From positions 867,860-931,859 of the forward strand of contig JAYKAV010002773.1 in the NCBI GenBank assembly GCA_035582835.1: DNA of 64,000 bases, in the 5' to 3' direction. The stretch comes from Phoebastria nigripes. Lineage: Eukaryota > Chordata > Aves > Procellariiformes > Diomedeidae. Positions 14,401 through 27,300 of this stretch are shown in pieces. The position numbers and the translations under genes are program-made. A model generated the notes under the pieces. That model did not search any database. It saw nothing but the letters and a program-made list of their open reading frames with translations, and was not told where the DNA came from. Position 1 is the first letter of the stretch. The number at the start of each line of letters is the position of its first letter.

Positions 14401-17400
14401 AAAAATTATTATTATTGGTGCAGTGCTCTCAGGTTTTGGGGTAGGGCTGTCGCAGCGCTGTGGTTTGTTTTGAGCCGTGCCATTTTCCCAATGCTGAGCA
14501 CTGGTAGATAAAACAGGCAGCTCTCAGGAAAGGGCAGAAAGCGCCCAGTACTGGGGGAGGCTCCGAACCCCTAGACTGAAGAGCTGCGCTTGCTTTTCGA
14601 CCTGTAACTCTGTGTTTTTAAAGAATAACCATGGCAGAGTTTCAGGAAGAACTGCTGGACATGTCTCCACCTTTGAAGGACTCAGCATTTGGTGGTTAAG
14701 GTCAGTTAGAGATGTAAGCTCAAACATTTATCTCTCGTAGATGAAGGAACTGAATTTTGGGTCATTTCTGTTTCGTTTGAGTGTCCTGGCCATTCAGACA
14801 TTTACGTTAAAGAGAGATTCTGCCATCAGCACTGTCCCCTCAGCTCACCTCTTGAAAAGAAACAAAGGCTGGCAATGATCTCCCTCCTTACTGAAAGCAG
14901 CAGGAGAATCCAGAATTACAAGACAAATGAATTTCCCAAATCAGAGCNCTGGATGTTCAAATTACTCCTACGATCGCTGCAGAGGACCGCAGGCAGCAAA
15001 GGAAGCCAGCTGGGGCTGGGGGCTCTGCCCTGAAAGGTACCCGCTGCGCTGGTAACCCACCTGCAGCATCACCTCCCTTCCTGAGGGCTGCATGCCGAAC
15101 TCATGCACTTTACTACGATTACCTCACAGCACTGGTGTCCATCCTCATTAACTCACTCTGCCTCCTCCCCACAACGCCTTTTTTTTCTTTTAGGGAGAAA
15201 TATAGCTTAAGGGGGTAGGGGGGGGAGAGGGAAACGATGTCCCAAACAGCTTCAACATACCTGAATTCTGATCCAGGTTCTGCATGTTAAGGAAATGTGA
15301 TTAATAATTTTATTTAATAGACTGNTTTTTTTTATAAAAATAATTACATGTATATAACGTGTAGGAGAGCTAAAACAAGCAATACTTCCAGATACAGATA
15401 ATTTATCATTATCTCTGCATAATTATTTGTTACCTCTTAATAATGTTCATTTAGCTTGCTGTTGTGATAAAGATAACCTATTGATTTTAACAGGATTTTC
15501 TTCAGTTTTCAGAACTGTCCTCTATGAGTTGCTTGTTTTGTTTATTAAATAAACCGCCTGTCATTTGAAGCATTCAGAAAAGCCAACAACAGACAGGCTT
15601 TTCTAGTCCATTCACACTAATCCCTTCTACGTGTGCAACAAAAGAACTGAAAGTTTCTTCCTNAAGTGCACAGCAGGCCATGAATCTCTAGTTTGTGTAA
15701 ATTTTATGTCTCAAATATAAGAACCTTATTAAAAAGCATGACTACTTAAACATTACTACAATGAAATATGCCTACCTTTTTCATAGGAATCCTCCTATGA
15801 AACCTCCTGCTGACACCTACCTTGTGTAAATTGAGCTAAGGAAAAAGATGAACTAAACAAAAGTCATTCTGCTGCCCGTTTCTCAGCCTGGACATCTTTG
15901 TTTAAGCTTTGACTTGGCTTAAATGAACGAATTAATATTGACAAAAACATCAACTAAGCTAATGAGTTGTTAGTTAAGGCAATAAACATGTCACATTAGA
16001 GTCAGCGCAGTAAAGAGGTAATTAGCCCTGGAAAAGCTCTGCTGATTGGGGCTGCGGAGATCCTTTGCTCTTAACCTTTGAGTCCATTATGCGGAGCAGG
16101 ACAGGGAGCAGCCATGCTAATGTGCATCCCCAGGACCCGCAGCCTCGCCCGCGTAGCCCAGGGCAGGTCCCTGCTCACGCCTGGTGCTGATTCGGCATCT
16201 TTTAGTGAACCTACACGCTCACACTACCATCAAACAGGCAAGAGAACATCTATTTAAAGGTATTTTAGTAGAAGGTTGGGCCAACACAGTGATGTGACAG
16301 AAAAGATCCTACCAAACCAGGATGCAGCTTGTGACTGCACTTCAGCGTGCTGCTCCTGCTTTTGGAAGGGCTTGTCCATTCAATGCATACTGAAATTACT
16401 ATAAGCAGGGGGTGTCGTCTTTCTTGCTGGAAATCTAGATAACATCATACTCTTTAAACAAAAAATAAAAAATCTGCTCTAGTAAAAACTAAGTTTGGAT
16501 GATTTACACGTACCTTCTGTTAGAAAAAGTCATTAAGAAATAAACCAACAAAAGCTCCTTTCATTAAAAATTAGGGTGCGACTTACTAGACAGAATTAGT
16601 TCCAGCAGTAACTTAACAGAAATGTAGCTCAGGAAATGACACATTGCTATATAAATTTGTATTAAAATATAATTTTGTTCCAGATGTTTTATTCTGCATT
16701 GGTACACGTATGCCACAAGCATATGGAAATAAAAAAAGCCGAACATGAAGTAATCCAGAGAGCAGAAGGCAGTGATTTTGTCAGAGTTGACCACCTCGTC
16801 AGTACAAGGGAGTTACCAGTACCACCAAAACCAGACTGGATTTTTCTCAGCCAGCTGAGAAAGATAAAATTTTGGACATAAGTATTGAAGTGCTTTCAAC
16901 ATTCAGGATAGAGATAGCGAATCTGCCACTTCTTTGAAACTATTTCTATATATCCTCACGGGAAACACCCCATGCGACTGCACACAGATACCCACACAAA
17001 NAGGTATATCCAGCAAACAGTGGCATAGTTAAAAATCTGCCTACTTTTTCATGTGTTGACTTGAACACTAAAATAAAGGTTTGAGTCTTTGATACTTATG
17101 TCATTTTTATTAATGAAAATGTGACACGAATACTAAAGCTTATCAGTTATTTTCAATGCATATACCCGCTTGGATTTCTAAAATGTCTTTCCTTGCTGAA
17201 TCTCAAGAGCTTTAACCATATTACATCAGTCAGCATTGTTATCCCCATTTTGCCGATAGATTTTAAAAAATTAAATAATTTGCTCAGGAAAATCAATAGC
17301 ACAGCCATGAACGAGACACTGATAACTCTGATTCCCATTCTCATAATTTGCCACGAGATCAAGTTCTAACTAAATAAAAATGATGGACTCCAAGAATATG

Positions 17401-18180
17401 ATTTAACTTGCTTTGCATCATCTTCTGATTTTATGTAAAAAAAAAAAAAAAGTGAAGAATCATAGCTCTAATTTTTTTCAGTCTGCCCTCTCTCCCTGTG
17501 TCTGTGGGCATAGTGTTTTTCTACGAGAAATTAAACCAAATTGTGATTCTTTCTGGATGATTTGACATATACCTGTGTGAAATGTCCACAGAAAGACAGA
17601 AATACAAATTTGGATAGCTGGGTTAAAAATCCATATCCCTTAATCCCTTCCTACTTCTAGTGCAGTGAATTTTCATTACATATCTTCTCTCTCATCTTTC
17701 AGACAGGTATAAAACCAGAGGATATTTTTAGGTCTAAATTAAAAATTAACTAGTCATATTATTTGGAGAATTTTTTCTAAAGACGTAATGATGAAAAGAT
17801 TTTTTTTTCCAATCACACTCAATGTCAAATTTCCTAATTTCTACAGAATTCATTTTCAGCATTTTTTTTGGCCTTTAATATAATTCTGACACTTAAGTTT
17901 TTTCAACTGAACTTACGCTAGGAGAGACTTTTTTGCTGATGACCTCTTCAAGTCATTTAAGTACCATTCTTGCAACAGGCGCAATGCCTGCAACTTCTAA
18001 GGTAATTTCAGAATTGACATGAATACATGGTTTTTTATTTCTTTTCAAAAGTACGGTCTTAGACTTGCGCATGACAGTAACGAGACTGCGTTTTATTCAA
18101 AGTAAAAAACAACATAGAATTAAATTTGGGTTGCTCCTGCATAAAAGGAGAAAAGCAAAGAGGCTGAAAAGAAATAATCC

Positions 18181-18680
18181 CCAATTGCTACGCGTCAGGG
18201 CGAGTGACACCACTAAAATACTGCAGAATCCCCCCGGCAGGCGAGCTGCGGTGCTGGGGCAGCTGTCATTGTGCACTGCGTTACCAGCCGAGGGGATGCC
18301 CGGCTAGGAAAGGCAGAGACATCACTTAAGAAAGCCTGGGTTGCTGTGCAGCCATTTTGTTCTGCAGATCAGACAAGATAGCTGCAAGATTGCTATCTGC
18401 GGCTCGCGCTCAGGCGAGGGCTGTTGGATTGCGTCGCCGGTTGGTCACTTTGTGCCGTTTTGTTCGCTGTGCAACAATTCAAAATTAATTCTCAATATTC
18501 CTGATGCAGTAAGATTTTCCAGGGGCGGCGCAGGCTGCCCTACCTGCCGGCGGCCGAGAACAATAGGACATTCACTGTGCAGGCAATCGATAGCCCCCAC
18601 CCGCTCCTCCCAGCCGCTGCAAAGGGAGGGAAACCGTTCCCACTCGCGGGGCTCGCTGCTCGGCACGCAGCCGCTGTAGG
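18181..18680. promoter_or_regulatory. Intronic CpG-enriched patch
   Basis: By hand count there are about 33 CpG in 500 bp, followed by a second GC-rich patch near 18960-19075. No gene product is recognised in the open frames here. It may be a regulatory island or GC-biased intronic sequence. Confidence 0.3.
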
Positions 18681-20925
18681 TTTGGCTTTGCTCTTCTGAG
18701 GGCTGAGGGACAGCCCCTTCTATCACAAATACTCAAGAAGTAACACAGTTTTGAAAAATATCTAGAGAAAGGTAGTCGCTGCTTATTTTGTCAGTAAATT
18801 TAAATTGTTACTTGAGGCTCCCATTACCTGAAAAAAGAGCAAAAGTTGGGATTAGCAAAACTGTACATCTAAAATGACATTTATGACTTGCTGTAAGTCC
18901 TTTTTCTCACTTATATCGAAAAGGTAAACGTTTGTGAATGTACAAACGCTAGCAGACGGGTAACTGGAGCACTGCGGAGATGACCATGCGGCGCAGACCA
19001 GCAGGACGCCGTCAGGCCCACTCTGCCGTCCCACCCGCACCGCCGGCTCCCAGCCCGCCGCCAGCCCGCACGAGGAAGCAAAGTTTGTCCTGAAATTTGT
19101 AACAGCCTCTCAGGGTTTTGAAAATTAAATGCTTCCTAATTGAATGCGTTTCTGCAGCACATATATAACTCGGTGCTTTATTGGACAATTAAGATTTCAT
19201 TTTTTAACAATACAAGAAAAAAAATAGTTTTTTTGCCTCATATCTGATCAGAAAGGAAGTCTTCTCATTCACTTCGAAGACTTAAAAACATCAGAAATGT
19301 TATTTAATCTTAAGGGGAACATTTCCTCCATGTTCATTATCCATGTAAATTCTGGAAATTTAACAGAGGTTTAACAGGTCAGTACAACCAATCCCAGATG
19401 CAGTAAATTCCCAGCATTTCTATTAAACAGCATAATATATATTGCTTTTTACATGAAGTGAACAGACAGCAAAGAATATGCCTAAGTGGGGCCACATGTA
19501 CACTGCCCCTAAGTTGTTTTAAAATTCTGCAAGATTTTGCATAATTCATTAGAAAGGGAGACAAAGGAAAAAGAAGAAAGTGTTTATAATAGCTGGTTTC
19601 CCAGTCTTTTCAGCCTAACTCTGGCCTAGTTAAACCGACCTAACAATGCCATTTTTCTTCCTCTCAAAACCTGCAGTGGGGGAATCAAATGTGAAAGCAA
19701 GATCAATTCTGTTCCAAGACAGTAAATGAGTTTTAGATCAGACTTGTTTCAATTTATGGAGAGAACCCAACTATGCTGGCTTAAATGCATGCTTCCTCTA
19801 ACTATAAAATTATATTACAGTGCTATAGAAAGAGTAAACTATCATTATTTTAATCCAAAATTTGTTTATAATCTAGCAGGAAGGAGAAAGCCAATATGAC
19901 TCGGGTCATAAATGTGCATTAAACTTTGTATTTTCATTCCTGTTAATTGCATAATTCCATTAAACCACGCTATTTATTTTAATCTAAATTATATAATGTT
20001 TTCTAAATAAAGCTATTTCCATAAAAATGATTATCATTTCATAGGAAGTAGCTGTTTTTTCCATCACAGTGCTGATCAAACTGTATGTTAATCTTAAAAG
20101 TTTTCTCCTGTTACACATAATTGTAATGAATTTTCTTAAGCAGTTTGGACAACCAGTGACCTGCATAACAGTGGAAGATGCACAATATCAACACAGTCAG
20201 TCAACACAACAACTTGCAGGTGTCAGGGATCACAACTTAACCTTCTCCATAGCACCGGTGTCTGATACATAAACATACCCATACCAACAATGATGTATAT
20301 TTTGTCCTCAACCACTGCAAAGCCACCTGAGCAATACGTGGCAGTCCAGCTATTTTAAGTTGCTCCTTTCTCCCCAGGCTCTGTATCCCCAAAGGTGCCT
20401 GCCTCCTCAATTTTGGTAGCACACGTATAGCTGGGTCTATGTTGCAGCTGATGTCATCGCCATTAGGCTCTTCACAGGGCAACTCGGTAATTGATTCAAC
20501 CAGATTTATCTTTGGAGAAAGTAAAACCTGAGTGACTGGGCATTACCGGAGCAAGGGGTTATGTTTGCATGTACTTGAGTAGTTTTGAAGATGAGATCAA
20601 AGCCCTCCAAAAGGCCAGGACATAGGGTAAAAACGTCTCCTTTTCTTTTTGGCTATTGCTACACATTTTAAATTACAACCTGTTCAAGCCATAGCTTGAA
20701 ACAAAGACGTTGGCAATAACATCTCTTACGCTAAACTGGTAACTACAGCCACAGAAAGATAACCACACAAGCACCAATTAGTTTTCCAACATGTACACCT
20801 CCGGACCAGGTTACTATGGTGTCAGCCCAGTGCTGGTGCTGATGGATTGCTTCCCTGGCAGCAGCTAGCTGTGTTAGTTTGAAATTGTACTCCTAGACAA
20901 TGTGCCATCGTCTTTACGCTGTGNG

Positions 20926-21369
20926 GGACACAAGGACTAGCTGAAGGACTGACTGAAGGAGCTGGGTCTCTTCTCCCTGGAGAAGAGGAGGCTCAGGGGG
21001 ACCTCATCACAGCATTCAAGTACTTAAAGGGCGGCTACAAAGANGACAGAGACTCTCTTCACAAGGAGCCACACGGAGAAGACAAGGGGCAACAGGTACA
21101 AGTTGCACCATGAAAGGTTTCATACTGACATAAGAAAGAGGTTGGGTGGTGGGTTTTTTTTGGTTGTTTTTTTTTTTTTTACAATGAGAACAATCATTCC
21201 CTGGAACAACCTCCCCAGGGACATGTTGGTGTCCCCATTGCTGGAGGTTTTCAAGATGCAGTTGGACAGGGTGCTAGATAGTCTCATCTAGGCTCCCTTT
21301 CCCACGAAAGGTTGGACCAGATGATCTTTTCGAGGTCCTTTCCAACCTGGGCTGTTCTGTGATTCTATA
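20926..21369 (+). mobile_element. CR1 LINE, 5'-truncated 3' end
   Basis: The sequence includes GGAGAAGAGGAGGCTCAGGG, CCTGGAACAACCTCCCCAGG, TGGACAGGGTGCTAGATA, GGTTGGACCAGATGATCTTT and CCAACCTGGGCTGTTCTGTG, all landmarks of the avian CR1 3' region. It closes with the short GATTCTATA-type terminal repeat instead of a poly(A) tail, as CR1 does. Only the 3' end is present, which is typical of CR1 copies. An internal T-rich block (21151-21180) is longer than I expect for this site and is probably a local expansion. The open frame at 21103-21291 inside it is not a gene. The left boundary is approximate. The element is antisense to WDR7. Confidence 0.92.
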
Positions 21370-24300
21370 ATTTTTACTGCTGTTCTCCATAGCAATTTAT
21401 TCCAACCAGCTACAGACGATCATCTCGGAGACGATCCCCAACATGATACTCAAGTCATACATGTTTGAGTTGATTATGTGCTCCTATGCTATGACATTTC
21501 ACAAAGATGAATGCAAATGCTTATAAAACATAAAATTAAAGAAATTCAAAGTTAACAGGGGATGTATATATTTAAACAAGATTTAAAAATTTTTTTTTTT
21601 TTTAAACACTAAGTGCTAAGTACAGCCTGTTGCACAATGACACAACTCTGTTGCCTATATGGAAAGAGCACATAGATGATGAAAAGTTGGAAAAGAACAC
21701 TGATACAGTATATCTAAAATAAAACACTTCCAAGTTTATGGTCACACATATGCACTCACATACATATGAAGATAGGACGTGCCGTTTTGGAGTAGATGAG
21801 AGACTGCTCATCCAATCTTACCACCGTGAGCCACTGATATAGTAGCTATTAAAAAAGTTCCTGCTGTAGACAAGTAGATAGGGGAACTGCCCAAAAACCC
21901 CCAGGCTCCCACTCCCTAACTGTCAGCAGGCTGGACCGCATTAAGGATTATACCCTTCAACATACCCTATATTTACTGCAGTTTTCACTACTCCTTGTTA
22001 CTCCATAAATGCTTAACTCTGCTTACATCTTCAAGCAATGAGTTCCCCAGGCCAGTCCCATGTGCTTGGTGCTGGAGTAACACAGTGAGCCTGGGGGAAG
22101 AGACAGAGAAGTAAGAGCGAAGCCCCAGCAGCACCCTGACGTGACCGTGTTCCTAATGCTCGCATGGCTCTGGCAGCAGGAGTGTAGCTTCAGATCAGAG
22201 CCCTCCTGCTTGATTGCTGTTTTGACATGCAGCTGGTACTTCTCTGAAGAACAAGGGCAACAAAAAGACAACTACGATTTTCACACGTTTCTTACTCAGA
22301 AAATCCCACCTTCTTCCCAATGAATGCAAGAGCTCCCAGCAAAGATTATTAATTAAAAAAAAAAAAAAGTCAAGAGAAACTCCAAAACAGTTAAGAGAAA
22401 CAATTCCCAATAATTATAATACTAAGCATTAATCAACCCATCCATTGTAAATCCAAATCCCTGCTAGTTGCCTCAAAAGCAATATCATGCCAATTATTAT
22501 TGTATATTTTCTCCCACATTTCTCCTTCCTAAAATGAGTAAGTCTAACGTCTCACAGGTGTTTTCCTGGGTTTGTGATTATTCTTATCACACATATCTGT
22601 AAGACAGCAAAACTGATTCCTCTCCTATTCTTTTAAGGTAAGGATGCTTAACTTGGCATCTGCAACCCTAATGAAGGAATAATGTTAATTTGTATGATGA
22701 ATTAAATTACTTTCTGAGTTTCTCTTCCTCTCACTCATTACAAAGGCAAGCACAGGCTGATTTATTGACTTGTCACAGCTTATGAAGCAGCAGTTCATAA
22801 AAAAGTTATTCTGAAGTGTTCTTTTTAAACATGCAAACTATTGATTGACAATGTTTGGGCAATATTTTCTTAGATACAGACACTGAACAGCAAAAAGCAT
22901 ACGTAGCTTTGGTTTTCCCATTTGACATATGAAGAATACATATTTTAAGTTGGTAACATTGCACGTGGATAATGTAATTGAATCCTCAAACACACTATTG
23001 TTTGCTGGTTGTTTAAGCCCTCTGTAACATTTAAATACAACTTACCTGCNGTGTCAAACACCATCTCTAAATGTAACATTAATTTAAGAGCAGGTATCAG
23101 CCACATAAAACATAGCAAAATAAAACTACAATTTTTTGAGAATTTTTTCAGGGAAAGAATTCCTCTTTTCCCTTTAGCACAGCTATTCCAGCTAGAACAC
23201 GTGTGACCAATATGGAACNATAATCCAGACTTTGCGCATGATCTGTCTTACTACAGACTGTTATTGCTTGTTGTGCCATCAATGGCACTGAGCGCATTTC
23301 ATCCGCCTCCCAACCGGTTGGCTGTTTGTGCAAAATGGAAATTGCAATCAGATTCCAATAGAGAGGACCTTTCACCACCCGCATCAGGAAGGAAAGAATG
23401 AACCTCAGATAATATGCCTGATCACAACGCTCTGCGGCCAGAAAACATCTATTGCAATTATGAACCACAGCTGCAAAATGTAAAAATTACCTAGCACAGC
23501 AAACAGGTAAGCATCCCTGCTTTTGGTTCTCTTTGTCACCTGTCCCTGGAGCCNGAGCTATACCTTCCTTCAGATATGCATAGTACTGGCAGCATCAGTT
23601 CTGTTTCTCTGACAATAAACTTCTTAATAAAACCCCACTAAACAGCTCTCTAAACAAAAAAATGAATATATGTTTTTCTGAACTTCCCACCTAAATGCAA
23701 AAATTGGTATTACAGAAACTGCTTTTAAATATTCAGATACTCATAGGCAAGGACTGTTGATAAAGACAATCCCTTCGGGAGACAGGGAGGAGAGGCGAGC
23801 CCAGCTGATGGAGTGGGTACCATCTGCTACTGCCTTGGGGTGGCACACTGAGCAACCCCGGCAGATCTGCTCAGCACTGAGAAATGCTTGCCACTGGACT
23901 GTGATCTTCACATAAATGCTGTTTCTAAGGAGTGCAAACGCATATACATGCAAACATGTGGAAATAAAAAACATTCAAATTAATCACGGTACATCCCACT
24001 AGCCTGATGTTACATTTACTCGGGCAGGTATTCTCCTCTTGAACTACAGCTGCTTCCTGTACATACATTTCCCTCAGGACATTAAAACACACGGCTGTAA
24101 GCCTGAAGTCNTAAGAGCTTAAACCAGGAATTACACACCTCACAAACGCTGTGAGGTTTTCAGCAATGCTACATATCTCACCCCAGCTCGAGGAGGGGCT
24201 GTGAGGAGCAATGGGAATGGCACTGTCATGGGACTGGACCTAACCCCACAGGGTCGATCCCTCAGGTCCCCCGTGCAACACGAGGCACTTGGTTGTGCAA

Positions 24301-27300
24301 GGCGCATTTCAGAGAATTAGGGGCTGAAGCGAGACGTGACTGGAGCGGGGAAGGGGTTCTGGGACGTCAGAAGGGAGCTCTCGTGCCTGGACCAAACAGA
24401 GAGGATCCCACTTTAACTGCCTCTTACCACAAACCACCATAAATCCAGATTGCCAAACGCCACTGGGGCTATGCTCTCCGTACCCTTCCATCGGACATCA
24501 ACATGATCCCTACACCTGTCCAACCACCCATTTTCACAAGAACTGCAGAAAACTAAAATCTCCAACTTTGCTGGCATCAGCAGTGTTTTCAAAGGGTACT
24601 AGNGGATGGCATGCTCAGACCAGCAGCAAAATGATACACATTTTGTTTTCTTAGGAAATGGCTAATGTGTATATCTCCTGTGATACTCTTCGTTATATCA
24701 AATATCCGAGTTGCCCTCACATACTTCAAGAAAAACTTCCNTTACTTAGCTGTAAAATGGGAATAGTATTGTCCCTTTAAGTTTTAAAAAACCCCGCTCA
24801 TACCTGACACATTTGTAGAGCAGGTTTTTCAGGATATTTGGTACTACACCGAACCTTTTATCTTAAATCAGCTTCCCCCAAGACCAGCTGCTCAGCTGCT
24901 GGCAAAGTGGACCCGAGTCCTGCCAAGGGAAGAATGCGGGAGACAGGGATCAACCCGTGGAGCTCAGCACAGGGCCCACGGGGCAGCCAGGGCCCCAGCA
25001 GCAAGGCAGCAAGCGCTTCGTGCTCCAGATATCATGGGACAAGCAAGTGCCTTTCCTCCCAGCACGCTCTCCCGTGCGCAAAGCCCGCTTCGCTGCACGG
25101 CGCCGGCTCGCCCCAGGGACGGGCCCCCTCCGCACGCTTAATGGGGCGAGCTTGGGGATTATGATGAAACTGCAGCCTGCAACAGGGTGCGACCTACGGA
25201 GGAGCAGGGCTGAAGGCTGAGCTTTAACTGCTTGAATTTACAACCTCTGTGTTCATCAAACAACAAGTCTGTGCCTGCTCTCTGCCCGCACACAGTGGCA
25301 CACACCCCGGGTACTGCCATTGCTCACGTGGGCAGAGCGGCTCCCACGGCCCCGCGCAGGCTCAGCCCTCGCCCAGGCACCTTCCCAAGCCTCCTTCGTT
25401 GGGTTTAGCCTCTCCCTGTGCCGGCTAATGAAGCTTTGCTCTGTCTGCTCACGTGCACCAGCATGCTGGGTCCCACAGTGCTCCCACCCCACAAGCAGCC
25501 TGGAAAAAACAGGCTGCTTTGGCTTCTTTCGCGCGAGACAAAAACATGTTCTCTGGTGGAAGTGTCCGCATTTTGTCCAGTATTTCATANGAGAGCCTGT
25601 GCTTGAACATTTGGAAACAGAAAGCAGATAAAGGTCCATGGACCCAAACGTGGTTATGGCCGTCCGTCACCAAGACCCTTCTTGGCCGGTCTGACACCCT
25701 CCTGGGGANTGACCCAGGGCTTGTCCGAGCAGCCTGCAGGACTCTGGAAAGCTGAAGTTGGAGGAAAAAATACAGTATCTTGAATTTTTATTACTCCCAA
25801 ATGGGTTATCAGTCACGAAGCTGAGCCTTCACTTAGAGGTGTACGGACCGGTGGAAAACATAACTGATGGGGACTTGCTTGGTGCTGAGCCTTCCTCATA
25901 GTCCAAACACAAAGAAGATGGATTTTAGTTTGCTGAGATGCAACCTATTACAATAGCCAGGATGTTAAATATGCAAAANCAAAATCTTTGATTAAAAATA
26001 TATAATAATTCAAATCACTAACCTTCTATAGGATTTGGGGAAAAAGGTGAATTTAATTTTTAAGATTTCATTTTGTTGCTAAAGCTAAAAAACAGATTTA
26101 AATTAGGGCATAATATCTGCCACAAAGATTGACCGTTTTCTGCCATACAAATTGACTATTTTTTCTAAATATTATCTCTAAGGCTAAGGTATAGATTTTC
26201 ATAAACCACCATTTTTCCTTTTTTTTTTTTTTTCCCCCCCTTCCCTTCAGGGACAAAATTCTGCTCGAGACACTGATCTAATCACACCAACTCAGAGACA
26301 AAAAGCACACTTTAGACTTAGTAGTACACTGAATTTCACAGCACACTGACTGANACGTACAGATCCAAATAAGGAGAATAATGTCACGAACCACAGGATC
26401 CATGCAAATCTGACTGGCTTTCTGCATAAGTGATACAAAAATACAGCCAACAAAATGGCATGCACTGCTAGCAGGCTCATTGTGAACAATAAAATCAGTT
26501 ATTTGCTTTAATCACACTGTTGTGTTTTTGTTTTTGTTTAAATTAAGTTACTGAGCCAGTTTGCCTAATTTGCTCTGAAAGGCTGCTGTTCAGGTGCTCA
26601 ACTGATTTATTGCTTCTGTAAGCGATGATCCCAAGCGCCCGCTCGTCTGTATTAATTGCTGCTGCTAGCTCAGCCTATCGGCTCTGCAGTAGGTGCATAC
26701 AATCAGTGCGGAGTGACCTCCTCCTCACAGGGGTTGTCTCCTCCTTGCCTGGAGTGGCGATTTAAGTATTTTCACAATACAGAACCAATGGATCAAAAGA
26801 CATTAGAAAAGGTTACAAGGTAGTTGATGGAGTAAAAAAATCCTGCGTTCACCAAAAGTCTCAAGTTTACCCCATGTTAAATTCTATTTTCAGATTGTAT
26901 AGCATCCCAAACGTATTTAAAAATCTGTAATGCTGGAAACCCCAATTTAACAAAACGCGTGAAATACCTGACTTCACGCCCCAAGTAATTTTGTGCTTGC
27001 TTACTTTTTGTGTGCCTACGTATGTGTAAAAATGGATTGCAAAGCCACAGTGCATCTTGAAAGGTAAACCACTCTCTAACATACACAGACACCACTCCAG
27101 TAGCAATAGAAATATTGTGAAAATAAATATATTGCTTCGGAAAGGCATTCATAGGCTGCAGTGATGAGCCTTTTAGAAGATACTACTGAGTGGTGAAGCC
27201 TGAGTATCAGGCAGTAAATAACACAAAAAAGCAAAAATCCAGAATTGAGTAAATAACAAAAAAAAGTGCAATATCTCATCCACTTCATATGGCAACAGTC

